Shown one piece after another: positions 1 through 12,090 of a stretch of 64,000 nucleotides of DNA. The notes beneath the pieces were generated by a model that did no database searches, was not told the DNA's origin, and was given only the letters and a program-made list of their open reading frames with translations. Source of the stretch: Paramacrobiotus metropolitanus (lineage: Eukaryota > Tardigrada > Eutardigrada > Parachela > Macrobiotidae); NCBI RefSeq assembly GCF_019649055.1, contig NW_026570268.1, positions 496,001 through 560,000 of the forward strand. The letters run 5' to 3'. Both the position numbers and the translations under genes were made by a program. The number at the start of each line of letters is the position of its first letter. The first letter of the stretch is position 1.

Positions 1-5
1 CTTAC

Positions 6-60
6 CGCGCTGTAAATCGGCGCACCTGCCAATGATGATGGACTGCCGGACGAGCAGCAT
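6..60 (-). CDS. Possible first coding exon of a gene leaving the left edge
   Basis: The first five bases read as a GTAAG splice donor on the minus strand. Upstream of it lies an open stretch that begins with ATG at position 60 and encodes about 18 residues starting MLLVRQSII, ending in phase 1. The next exon would lie outside the window, so the family cannot be named. A short hydrophobic-basic start could be a mitochondrial or signal sequence, but this is a guess. It lies head to head with the ataxin-2 gene, whose ATG is 858 bases away. Confidence 0.35.
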
Positions 61-917
61 TTTTTTCCGCGTCGAACACACCAACTTTCCGGCTGTCGCG
101 ATAATTCACAACCACGAAGAGAATTTCGAAAGAAACTCGGATTTCTTGATTTCTACATCAACATTGCAGGCACTGGATTTCACGGAATCGTCATAATACT
201 CATTTTCACATGCGTCTCCGCGGACAAACAATTACGGAATAAAGTGTATAAAATATATTAATAATAATTTACAGGAAAACAGACGAAAAAAATTAAAAAT
301 TAATCAATGCGGAACGATTGAACAGCTGATGCGAGCGGAATCACATAAACTACTAACTAACTAACTAACAAGTTCAAAGAACGCTTGGGAAAAATTTAGA
401 AACGCAATTAATTTTCAACGTAGAAATGTTACGGTACGTAGCATGCATTACGTACGATGCACGCGTGACGTACGTCATCGCAGCACTGTTTGGGTTTGTA
501 CTACTGACTCCGCCCTGTTTGCAAAGGCCGACGCACTGCGGTGTCGGTGCAAACGGCAAAGTGCAGCGGCTGCCCGCAGTAGCGCAGTGCACGCGTGACG
601 CCAACAGCCCACCAACTTCCTGCATTTTGACCGTGCAGTGTGTTGGGAAAACCGACAAACGGGAAATAAAAAACTCTGCACGAGAAGTTTTCCTGGAAAA
701 CTTTTGTATTTTGTGGATGTTCTTTCAGCGTGGGGAGCGAATGTTAATATTATCCATATTTATTCCTTATCTTTTTCCCTCCTTTGATATTCAGCCAGCT
801 ACGCGTTGTACAGCCGTGTTTTGGTGGATTTTATGCTGACATCAGTTGGCTTGTGATTTGCACAGTGTGGGCAAACTGGGACGTTGCTGATCGGGAATCG
901 TTGATAGGAGAGTGATT
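61..917. other. Intergenic region between divergent genes
   Basis: This stretch separates the left-edge exon from the ataxin-2 start. It holds no convincing gene. Positions 60-420 are ordinary AT-rich sequence, with a TAAC tandem run near 350-370. Positions 424-620 are GC-richer, with clustered TACGTACG words and two copies of CACGCGTGACG (around 460 and 590). It probably contains the promoter and 5' leader of the plus-strand gene. Confidence 0.6.
424..482. promoter_or_regulatory. TACGTACG-rich cluster upstream of ataxin-2
   Basis: Several overlapping words of the type ACGTACG and GGTACGTA occur within 60 bases, about 440-490 bases upstream of the ATG. Similar clusters lie upstream of eIF4H (12331-12430) and between NAC-alpha and eIF4A (24791-24836). 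The self-complementary CGTACG core suggests a dimeric DNA-binding factor. That it is regulatory is inferred from position and recurrence only. Confidence 0.4.
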
Positions 918-3900
918 ATGGCGTACGCGAGTAACCAGCGCACGGATTACGGACGCCAGTACAGGTGGGTGGAGTGCTGCAGGACGGGGAACAAGCGCAG
1001 CTGCCTCGAAGAGCGGCTGTTTTGGCTGTTGGGGGAGCTCACGGTTTGAGCAGCTGTTGCAGTGTTCGGATGATCGTTTCGTCTTGCTGATCGCCGTTTC
1101 TGGTGCTGTGGCGATTGGTGGCAGTCGATGCAGTAGTGGGTGATCGGCCCGATGTGTGGGGATGACGTTGTGGTTGTTTGCAGCAGCGGGAGCGGCCGCG
1201 GGGGCGCGGGGGGCCCCGCGGGGGACGGGGGCAGTCAGGGGCCGTCGCGGGTCCCCAGCGATCCGCCCTTCTCCGCCTTCGTCGGCAACCTGCACCAGGC
1301 CACCGTCCAGAGCGAAATCGGGGAGATGTTCAATCGCCAGAAGGTACGTTATGTGCACTGCAACACTGAACCCTTCCTGTTTACAGTTTGCCTCGTTTTC
1401 TTCGCTCGGCCTCTGGAGTGTACAGCTCCGTTTCCCACTTTCCTCTAACCGAGCGCCGCCTAAATAGATATATTATTCCGTAAATAAAAAGAAACTAATA
1501 TAAGTAACAAATAAATCCAAGAAATATAATTATATAAATTTAGGTGAGTAATAATTGTATATATATAAATATGGTAAATATCAGAAATGTATTAAAGACG
1601 TGAGCAGGTATTGTGTGATCTGCAGTTATTGTCGAGATGGTGAAGAGAGAAACGCCAGACAGAAGGTGCTTATGTTTAGGTGAAGAATATTCGTATGCTG
1701 TACGAAACGGAGAGCAAAAACTTCCGAGGTGGGTTCGCTGGTGTTCAGATGAGAATAAACTGAACTGTAAGCAGCACTGTACTGTCCACACAGGTGTGGC
1801 CTTTGTGGAATTCGTCGACAAGGAGTCCCTGACGGAGGCGCTGAATCTCGACGGAATGGTAAGATATACTTGAAATTTATTCACCGTACATTATGGCAAC
1901 AAGTAACAACCGCCGCGGCACGAAAAGCGACGTTTATTCATTTGATTTCTTGCTGTGCTGACTGTTAACCGTCTGCGCCCCCCTTTTTCTAGGTGCGTCG
2001 CGGCCGCAACATCCGCGTGGACGTGGCCGACCGCGACCGGTACCGCGACCGCGCCAACCGCTTCAGCAACGACCGCGGCGGCGCAGCGCGCGGACGCGGA
2101 GGTAGGAATGCGGATTACCTCCTAATTGCGGCGAATTGTAGTGCAGTGGCTCCGGTGTGTTGCAGGCAGTCGCGGCGGATATGCGCGCAGCGACGCCGAG
2201 GCCGTGGTGCCGCCGCCCGCGGCCAGTCCGGCCTCCACGGCGTCCACTCCACATTCCCAGCTGAACAGCAGCCAGAACAGCCACAACAGCAACCGCTCCG
2301 TCACGCTGCCCGAGCCTGTGCGTAAATAAATGTCCAATTTTATCCTTTATTCTGAATATTCGTGGTAATTATTTTTGCACGTGTTCTTGCGCAGGTCAAC
2401 GACATGATGAGCAACCCGCGCATTGCGCATCCCTGCATCAAGGCGGTGGTAAGGGCTTAATTACGAATAAATACTAAGAACATCTGAAATGTGAAAAAAA
2501 AACGTGAAAACTTATCTGTACATATTTACGGTTGTATAAATTAGAACATTTCTCCAATAAACAGATTGAAGCAGGCTTTACGGAGAAATGTGTGTTTGTT
2601 CCTTGGCAGGCGTCGGAAGTCGTGGCGGACACAATTACTGGGGTCAGTTTCGAGGGCGTCCTGCAGTCCTTCAACAAAAAGGTGCGTTTTTCGCTTACTT
2701 AATGTGCCAGCATCGTTTAAGGATGCTTGTTTTTTTTTCTGTTGATTTACCATCAGTTACTTAAATTGCATAATCTAAAAGTGTACCTCTGTATTTTAAT
2801 TGTAATAATTTTCATTTATAGTGATTGTGTTATCAGTTATAGAATAATGGTAATTTAATTGTGAGTTTGGTTTTGAAAAACGAATGTGCATCGCGTAGGG
2901 AGATACCGCCCTGGCACAAGCGCATAAAGTGGCCGCCAACCGGCAGCACGTGGAGTTTGTGGATTTTGTGCTGCTGGAGCGGAAGGACCTGGTCAGCATT
3001 ACCGTGCGCGATATCGGGCTGCGTTTCCTGCGCAGCAGCCAGCCGGCGGTGACGCCCGCCAAGCGGCCCGACACCGGTCAGTCGACGCGTGCAATGAACG
3101 GCTTTGGTTTGTAACTAAGCGTTTGTTTTTGCGTTGCAGTGCTGGCGACGGACGAGGCGCTGGCCAAGACGCCGTCCGCTGCTGGCAATCAGTCGGCGCG
3201 TAATCAGCCCAAAGAACTGGTCAAATGGGAGCCCGATAACGATCTGGAGATCCACCATCGCCTTGATCATTTGGTACACCATTCCACTCTCATCATTTGC
3301 ATTGATTTGTTCTTTAATAGCTGAGAATCGTATTTTATTTAAGTAATTTTCGTTTATCGATTTAATTGATTATCGGTGACGATGTGTTATGCGTTTAGGG
3401 CACCGGGTGGAGCGCCGAGGACATGTTCCGTCAGAACGAGCGCAATTTCGGCGTGAAATCCAGCTTCGACCAGTCCATGTCGCAGTACACGTAAGTGTTC
3501 CTAAAAAATAAATTTAAAATTTATAAAAGTTGCAGAATGAATGGTAGATGTATCTAACAAATTAATTTTGAATTGATTTAAAATCACAGCGTCCCGCTGA
3601 CGATCCACGACGGCACGGACGAAGGCCGGCGGAAGATCTCGGAGGCGCAGCGTCTGGCGGACGAGATCGAGCGCCAACCCGACTACCGGCAGCGCGCCAA
3701 CAAGGAGAACGCCGACGAGCACAACGAGGAGGAGCTCTTCAGCGCCGTGGTGCGCCCCGGCGGCGACCGCGACCGCCACCACGACCGCAACAACACCAAC
3801 ACCCACCACGACCGCAACAACGACTTCCGCTCCTCGGCCGGCGCCCGCCACCCCCGACATTCCGCCCGCGGCGCCCACGCCAGCGACAGTATTATCATCA

Positions 3901-6663
3901 CGCGCAACCCCGACATCCAGACCACGCCCTCCTTCCCCGCCCACCGGGAACCGGCGTCCGTGGGGGGTGGGCCGGCGCCGGCGGTGGCGGTGGCGGCCAA
4001 GGAGAAGGTGATGGGTTCGCACGGCACGCAGACCAGCTACAGCGGCGCGATAGCGGCACGCCGCGATAGCAGTGGACGAACGGAGGCGCCGGTGGCGACG
4101 CCGGTGCCGGCCAGTCAGCCGCGCGCGCCGCAGGCGACGTCCGCCGCGTCGCAGCCGAAAATCCGCTCGTTCGATAAGGATTACACGCCGCGCGCCAGTA
4201 CGGAGGGGAAGAGCGGCGTGCAGCGCTCGCCGGACGCCACGCCGCAGCGCAGCCAGACGCAGAATGTCTGGACGCGCTCCAGCAACGCGCCCTCCGTGCC
4301 CAACATCGCCGAGGCCGGCAAATCGGCCATCCGCAAGTCCTCCTGTACGTGTGCAACATATAATGGATTTTTTCTTATTTTTTTAATTTTTTTCTGATTT
4401 TTTGTCGAAATTTATTTGGAATATTCTTAGGTTTTTATTACGATGTCTCTAGTTATTTTAGGATTTTCTAGTTGTAACTTGTGAAGTTTGTTTGGATTTT
4501 TTGGGGATTCTTTTGCGATTTTGATGAAGATATTTTATGATTATTTTTATTGGTTATTTAGTTTTTATATTTTTGTGTGATGACTAATCGGCATGTTTTT
4601 AGCGCCGTCCGAACGGAAGAACGTAAGCGTCCACGATAACCGCCACCACGAGGAGCATAGCAGCGGCGGCGGCAGTAAGCCGGCGCCCAGTCCCGTCTCC
4701 CACCGCAAACAGAAGAGCCCGCACGAGAGCGCCTCGGCGCCGGACAGTAGCAGCGCGAAGCCGCCGCCGGCGGGCGGGCACGTGGACGTGAGCAAGTCGC
4801 AGCTGAACCCCGAGGCCAAGGAGTTCACGCCGCGCCTCCCGGCGCCGCCCCCCGCGCTGCACGTCCCCGCCCACGGCCCCGCCGACTCGCCCTCCCCCGT
4901 CCACGCCGACCTGGCCGGCTACATGCTGAACGCGCCGCCGCCGCAGCAACACCAGCAGCAGCAGCATGCGCAGCAGTTTGTCTACAGTGTCCTGCCGGCT
5001 GGTAAGTCTCCTTCAGTTCAATATTGATTTGTAATCTTATCAGTTGTTTTTTCCCTTATGAACATTAATGATTTATAAATCTGGAATGTATAAATGAATA
5101 AATTTCTTCACATCTGTAAATTATTAATGCCGTAAAAGATTATTAATAATTATTCAATATTCTTCTGTTCAGTTAGATTTTTTCTGGTGCAGGCAGTTTC
5201 CGTGAGATCCCCATGAACGCGTACGCCAACAACGCCGGCAATCCCTACGCGAATTACGCGCTGAACCAGACGTCGCCGGTGGGCAGTCCGGCGCAGATGA
5301 GCGCCATGCACAACGTCTACAGCGCCTCCCTCATCGGCCAGCAGCAAATGGGCGCCCCCATCGCGCAGTTTCCGCCCTCCTCGGTACGCTGTTGTCGGCA
5401 TATAAATTTTGTATTCAAGTTTTTAAATTATTAACCGATCAGTATAGTAATCTGAATTTTTTATTTAAACTACTTAATTTTAAGCGCATGGAATCGACTT
5501 TACGGGAAATTTATTTTTATTCCAGTTTAATTGATTAAACTGCCTATCAGCTGTCGATCAGTTCAAGGAAATAAATTGGATATTTATTTTAAACGGAATA
5601 AATGGAGTAAATTAACCTGGGAATAATTCAGAGTGCAGCGTGATAAAATCAGTTGAATTGCAGCGCGACAACGGCCTACTGCAGATGTACCAGCCAGTCA
5701 GCGCCGCCATGGTGTCGATGCCGCAGCAGCAACAGCCGCAGCGCATGGTCATCGCTCCGCAGGCCAGCTACCAGGAAATCAACCCTTCCTTCTACGGTAT
5801 ACGCGGCATATTTCCCTTAATCTTCACGCAGTGCGGCTAATAATCAGCGGCGTTTGCAGGCTACCAGATGAACATGAACGTGCCCGCCTCGATGTACGCG
5901 CCCATCCTGTACCAGGCGCAGGCGCCCCCGGGCGGCCCCTTCCAGCTGCCGGCCAACGGCGCCGGCTTCCTCATGAGCCACGCCCATCCGGGCCATCCCC
6001 ATCCGCAGCAGCATCCCCAGCAGCAGCCGCAGCACATCCCCGTCAGCGCCGCCATGCAGCAGGTACATTCGCTTTACAATTCAATTAAAAAAGACACTGG
6101 TTGTGTTTTCCTCCCTTCATTTGCAGAAAGTGTAGATTAAATCTAGTTGTCTTTAAAATGGAAATTTAAAAACTTTAAAAGAAAATCCGCTCAGAATATT
6201 CAGATAAAAAACGGAATAAATCAACAGCAAAATTAAAATTACAACAAATTTTGCATATTCAGTGATTTTGGACTACACGTGAAGATTCCATTCCTGAAAC
6301 TTTAAAAAAAATAAATGCACACTGCTTTGCTAAATCATGAATTAATAAACAGTACATAAGCAGCAGCAGTAAATAGTTAAGCAGTAAATAAAAGAATAAA
6401 AATAAATAAATTTGCTCTTCTCAGATACACTTGAAAAATTTAAAAGCAGGATTAATCGGTGGATTTTTATTTGAATTATTGGGAATTTATTTGTAGAAGA
6501 CTGTAATAAAATGTGAAAAATGGTTGTCTGTTTGCAGATGCTGCCGGGTAACTACAATGTCATGATGATGGCCGGCGGGCAGAACGGGCCCCCGGGGGGC
6601 ATGCTGGTGCGCGGGCCCCCGCAGTTGCTGCATCCGCACCATCTGGCCGGTCCGCCGCAGTAG
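918..6663 (+). CDS. ATXN2: Ataxin-2 with an eIF4H-type RRM at its N-terminus
   Basis: Seventeen exons join in phase to 972 codons: 918-964, 1184-1343, 1680-1728, 1794-1858, 1993-2101, 2166-2317, 2395-2448, 2610-2681, 2899-3076, 3140-3273, 3399-3490, 3590-4344, 4603-5001, 5193-5383, 5664-5796, 5860-6062, 6538-6663. Residues 44-125 form an RRM like that of eIF4H (RNP2 AFVGNL, RNP1 FRGVAFVEF). Residues about 205-290 form the Lsm domain and 341-430 the LsmAD domain (GWSAEDMFRQNE). A PAM2 motif near residue 688 (LNPEAKEFTPR) should bind the MLLE domain of poly(A)-binding protein. The rest is low-complexity, rich in Gln, Pro and Ser. Ataxin-2 controls mRNA stability and translation in cytoplasmic RNP granules. 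Known ataxin-2 proteins lack an RRM, so the N-terminus is the odd part: it copies eIF4H exons 1-5 with the same splice phases. The ataxin-2 identity is firm; the join at 2317/2395 needs transcript proof. AATAAA signals lie near 7052 and 7095. Confidence 0.85.
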
Positions 6664-9416
6664 GCTCTCCCTCTTCCCCTTTCTCCTCCTGTTTTCGGGA
6701 AGGGCGGACCGCGGTTCCTGGTCGGTCGGGTGAATGCGCGCTGTGATCGCGGACGGGTCGGTTGGAGATTTATTGGACCGAGAGAGAGAGAGTTGCTGAT
6801 GTTGGCGCCGCGGTGGGGCGCTGGTTGTTTTTTAACCTGGCGTCGGGATCTGAGTTGGATTGCGGAATTTTGACGAGGCGGTTGCTTACTAAAACGGCTG
6901 TCGGTGGTGTGTCTTGCTGGTCGTTGTGTTTCTATTTTTTGCGTTCTGATATTCTTTCCTAGTTTGTAAAGTGGCTGAACAGAGGCTGATGAGGATGAGG
7001 ATGATTGTGTGCAGTCCGTCGGATGTTGCTGGTTTTTTTACGTGCTGAACAAATAAACACACAGACAAGCTGCAAATTGCGGTTAATATGATGGAATAAA
7101 AATCATAAAAATAATATTGCGTATATTACTGCCGTCATTAAATATTGCTGTGAATATGGTTTCTTCAAATATTGCTTGCGTGTTCACTTTTTATGTTGGC
7201 AGATTTTTTAATTGCACGGATAAAAGCACAGAAAAATTTCAATAATTTCCCCAACTGAAATGTGGAATTAATCATTTTTTTAAAATTTTTAATCAACTTT
7301 TTTATTATTACATTGAGTACAGCCATTTATACAACGACCGTATTGAATTTTCTACTAAGAATTTTCGTATACCGTGGAATACAGGAAAAAGTTTTGCCGC
7401 TGTTGGCGCTCTTCCCGAAACAGATACTGTACTATCTTGCTGTATACAGACTTCCTGCACTTCCTCGCTGCCCACAATCTGCTGGCAGAATCTGCCATTA
7501 TCCGGGTTGGACCCTGGATTCTGTCGCGAAGGCGCGCTGACCCAGACGCATCGGATGACCAGACGCAACGGCTGCGAACCGACCCGACCGGATTGGAGTT
7601 AGCCGATAGTTAAACTGTTTAGCGGAGAAAGTACAGTACTATACAGGGATCGGGTCGTACTGTACTGTGCGCTGTTTTTCCTCATTCGCTTCTGTATTTT
7701 AATACTGCAGTTCACTTGTACTCAGTGTCGTACTTCAGCCGATTTTCTTCTTATTTACGGCGCATCGCGCGATTCTCGTGCACTACACTGCAGTTTAGTG
7801 TTGCATCGTACAGGGAGACGGAATTTCATCTGCCCCAGGCTCCGCCCTTCTGTGTTCCGATTTGCCGATGCGCCGATGCTGTACGATCGACGTTCTCACT
7901 GGCTTGCACGCAGCTGCGAGCGGATGCAGTTCGAATCGGCTTTTTCAGTTTTGTCTTTTTAGCGCCGAGAGTTTGGCATGTTAATTTTGAAAGCCTCAAT
8001 CATTTCCGGGTTTCCTCGTCTGCTCGCGACTGCTGTTGTTTCCCTCCGGGTCTGCGACATTTCTAGTTTTTTATTAAGTAATCACATTTTAATCAGTGCC
8101 GCGCCTACGATTCGCCGGGACAGCGTGTCTCCGTGGCTTCCGCTTCCCGCTCGTGCAGATCGTCATCTTCATGAGCGGAAACCGGAGCCACGGGAATGCG
8201 TCCTTCCATCTGTGCCAGCGCTGTGCCACTGCACGAGGAAGCGCCGCATCACCGCCAATCAGATACGAACTGTATCTAAACGCCGCCGCGGCCTTATCCC
8301 GGGAAGGGGCATGCCCACGGAGGCCGCCGTCCGTCAGTTTCCCGCCAGCCGGTTCTCAGCGCACCGGCTGCGGTCGGCGCCGATAACCCGTTGGTGGGCA
8401 GCGGGCGTTCCGTGGGAGCCGGGTGGACGGGGAGAAGGACGCGCTGGCCGTCGCCACCAGCTGAAGCCGGGTTCGGCAGTTTAACGGGGCACCGTTGCAC
8501 GGGATCGATCCGCTGTACCCGGGCAGCGGTCCTCCGCGGAACTGCAGCGCCTCACCGGGCAGGACACCATGGGATCCGCAACATCCTCCTTCCTCACTGT
8601 CAATTCCTAATCTTGTCGATTAGGATAGACACTCCTCATTAAATTTTATCTTCAGAGTAAGAAACATTTTAACTATAAATCAATCATTTATTTCTCTTTA
8701 AAATGGATTTATCATGATTTAATTTGTCTATAATTTTTTACTAATTATTGCTAATAATGATCTGATATTACAGTAATGCTGTTGACCTACCGTGGATGTA
8801 TGAAGTCATGCAATTATAAATTACAAGTTTTAATTTAATATCCTCATTGAATATTTTATGTAGATTGATTTATGAATGAATTTAAATTTGTGCATTAATT
8901 TTTTACTTGCATATGTACTTGTTATTTTCTTCTTGATTATTTACGGCTTTCTGTTTTTCCATTTCATTGTTTTTACACCAGAAAATCGGAAACGATTAAA
9001 CGTAAAATTAGCAAATCTCATTTTTGTGAATTGATAATTTTCCCAACAATTTCAATTTATTTTGTAATTTACATCCGGTAAAATGTGAATCAGTCCAAGC
9101 GCAAGATTTTATTGTACTTACATAGTTGAAAATAACACTGTCTAATTTGTTCATCTGACTGCGTCGGCATCATTTTGTCGGGTTGACCGTAAGGAACAAG
9201 CGTGCAGTCGCCACACACAACGCAACAGCGAAACGCGTCAAGAAATCCGAAACAGAAAAAAAGGGTTAAACAAACGAATTACTAGCCACTACTCTACGTC
9301 AAGCATGCTGGGATAGATAGATAATGTAAATGAAGGAGTCCGTGCTAGTCGGCGGATAACGATGAAGGGTTGTCAGTCTTTGGATGTGGCTGGGTCGGGC
9401 GCGCTTCCGGCTTTCT
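6664..9416. other. Convergent intergenic region with a GC-rich island
   Basis: Ataxin-2 and eIF4H converge on this 2.75 kb. Positions 6664-7110 look like the ataxin-2 3' untranslated region. Positions 7300-8090 are mixed in composition with repeated GTACTGTAC words near 7630-7670. Positions 8090-8610 are much more GC-rich and partly open in all three plus frames, but no frame shows a known domain. Positions 8640-9400 are AT-rich and featureless apart from the likely eIF4H 3' untranslated region. Confidence 0.5.
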
Positions 9417-12090
9417 TCAAACGGAATCCTGCTCGCTGCCCTTGGACACCTGCCGCTCGACGCCCGCCCCGGGCCCCGCCCCCGCGGCGGCAGCGGCGGC
9501 CGCCTCCTCCTCGGGCTTGGCCTCGCGCGGCTTCCCGCCGCCGAAGATCTGGCGCGTCCGCTCCGACGTCTCCGCCAGCTGGTTCAGCGGCGCGTCCACA
9601 CTGCGCGGCTGCAGCTTGAGCCGGGGCCGGTCAGCGGCGTCCGCTGTACACAAATCACACCGTTATATTTATTCACATTTCTTCCTCAGAATTATTTACT
9701 GTAATTTATCGCGGCTTTTTTATTCTGTATTTTTTACCATTTTTCCATTACCTGACACGGTGTTTTTATTATTATTGTCTTAGGTTTTTCTTTATTTATC
9801 TATTCTGCATTCGTTACGGTAACTTGCGTTTATCTTATAATTTCTACAATTAATTCTTACCGTTTTATATGATTTTTCCTCGATATGATTTCATTGCTAC
9901 TCATTATTTCACTCATTTCACATTCAATAATTCATTTCACATTTTTTCCTTTGTTTATTCGGATCTTAATGATATTTTTTATACCATCCCTTTTTAGGTT
10001 TATTACTGTTATAAATTTATAATACATTTGTTATTCACTAGTACTTATTTAGTATCATTTAATCTTGTTTTTATTTTTTTATTAGCTTATTTTCTATTTT
10101 AGCAGGTTATTAAACTAATCCATCGTATTTTTAACGAATATGTTTCTCGATATTTACCGGGATCCGGCGCCTTGAAGTCCGCATAGGAGTCGGAGTTGTT
10201 CCTCTCGCGGTCGCCGTAGCGTCCGCCTCGCTCGTGCCCGTACGAGCCGCCGCGTCCGCCCTGGTAGTCGCCCTGCCGCCCGCCCCGGTTGCCGTATCCC
10301 CGCCGCTGCCGCGGCGGTCATTGTATCCACCACCCCCGCTGCCGCGGTACTGGTAACCGCCGCCACTGCCGCGGTAGTTATCCGTCTGGTTGTATCCCCC
10401 GCCGCCGCCGCCCCCGTACCCCCGGTCGCCCCCCTCGTAGTGGCTGCCCCCGCCGTAGCCCCCGCGGTCCCGCTCGCCGCCGTAGTAACCCCCGCCGCGG
10501 CCGCCGCGCCCTCCGGAGGAGTACCCGCGGTCGCGGTCATTCCCGCCGCGGGAGTCGTAGTCGCTGTAGTTGGAGTCGGTGCGCGCGTACCCCCCGCGGG
10601 TGCCTGTCAAGAAACAACCGATCAAATTCTCTTGATTCAATTATAATTATTATTCTTCGATTTATTACTGTTTTTTACTGTCTTTTTTTATTACTGTTTT
10701 TCTTTATATTTTTTCACGATTTATTTTTTTATTTTTCTGTTCGAAATTTATTTACGCCTCAACTGGCCGCGTGCCTGTTGCGAAACAACCGATCGAATTC
10801 CGTTTATGCAATTATAAACCATTTTTCTCTGATTTAAAACCGTTTTTCTAACTCATTTTATATTTTTTCACGATTTATTTTTTTGTTTTTCTGTACGATT
10901 TTCTATTTACGCCTCCACTGACCTCCGCGGCCCCCTCGGGGCGCCCCCCGGTCGCCGCCGCGCTCACCGCCGCTGCGGCGGTTGCGGCTCTGGTCGGCCA
11001 CGTCGACGCGGATGTTGCGGCTCTCCAGCACCTGCAAGCAGGCGCAAAGGCTCACTTCCCCTGTAACGCGACAGCTGACGGAGCCCCCTTCCGTGGCTGC
11101 ATACTTACCGCGTTGTTGAGGCTCAGCGCGTCCAGGAGGGATTCCTTGTCGTAGAACTCCACGAAGGCCGTGCCTAACGGAGCGACAACACATTGCAACC
11201 GTATTCTCACGCGGGAACGCGACAGTAGAAAATATGTACTCACCTCTGAACTCGTCCGTCTCTTTATCACGCAGCATCCGTACCGATTTCACCTGCAATA
11301 ACCATTTTTATCACTTCGAAATAACTCACCAAATAATCCTAACATTAAATAAGCCTACGATTAAAACAGCAAAATCACAGAAACAAATTATGATGATTTT
11401 TTAAGGGCAAAATAACTATCAAAAATAATAACAATAATTATATTCAGGAAATATTCCTCAGTAATAAAATGGTAAAAAATAACTGGTGATGAAACTTCAA
11501 CTAAAAATCGCAGTAAAATCGAAAAATTGATTATAACCATTTTTCAAACTGCAAATCCATACCAGAAAATAATAGTAATAATGTATCACATATTTCAATA
11601 ATCCTAATAACGAAAAGAATGCAATCAGATTACCAGGGAATTAAAAATAACGGCTCACCTTGTTGCGGCTGAAGATCTGCTCAATGTCGCTCTGGATGAG
11701 ATTGGTGGGCAGATTGCCCACGAAGGCATTCCACGGCGGCTCCACGGGGATCCGCGACGAGCCGCTCTCCGCCGAGCCCCGTCCGCTGCCGCTGCTGCAA
11801 CCACACACACCGTCAGTTCAACTACCCGCGCAAACGCACCACGATCACCCAGCTGCAACTGCAACACGCTCGCTTCGCTCGTCGCCAGCACCCAGCCCAG
11901 CAGAACCCGTCGAGCAAACGGCTCCCGGGCGCTGCGCCCCCTGCTTTGCCAATGCCGAAGCAGACCGGACAGCAGGCATGCTGGCCCGTAATACAGAGCG
12001 GCCGCAACGGCGCCCCCTCGGCAGACGACCGCCGGGAACCCACCTGTACTGGCGTCCGTACTCGGCTCGCTGGCTACCCGCATACGCCAT
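9417..12090 (-). CDS. EIF4H: Eukaryotic translation initiation factor 4H
   Basis: Seven exons on the minus strand: 12044-12090, 11659-11794, 11244-11292, 11109-11173, 10923-11031, 10158-10603 and 9417-9643. The product of about 359 residues has one RRM at roughly 35-116 (RNP2 AFVGNL, RNP1 FRGTAFVEF), a long RGG/YGG-rich middle and a C-terminus with PLNQLAET and IFGGGKPRE, matching the end of animal eIF4H. eIF4H stimulates the RNA helicase eIF4A, whose gene lies 13 kb away. The family is usually near 250 residues; the extra length is the expanded glycine-rich region. The sixth exon as given is one base short: the RGG frame is lost at the CCCC run 10298-10301 and resumes one frame over, and the last splice phase only works if one base is added. 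This may be an assembly error or a real lesion. An inverted partial copy of this gene heads the ataxin-2 gene. Confidence 0.85.

Noticed and set aside
2404-2406. ATG that could start a separate, RRM-less ataxin-2
   Set aside because: It lies only 10 bases into an exon with a good acceptor, has no promoter-like region in the 77-base gap, and the upstream exons join in phase. It remains the main alternative to the chimera.
7978-8484. Plus-strand open frame of 168 codons
   Set aside because: All three frames are partly open in this GC-rich block, and none shows a domain, start context or splice support. It is noted as an unexplained island rather than called as a gene.
10289-10837. Plus-strand Arg/Pro-rich open frame
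   Set aside because: It is the complement of the eIF4H RGG repeat and runs into AT-rich intron without splice logic.
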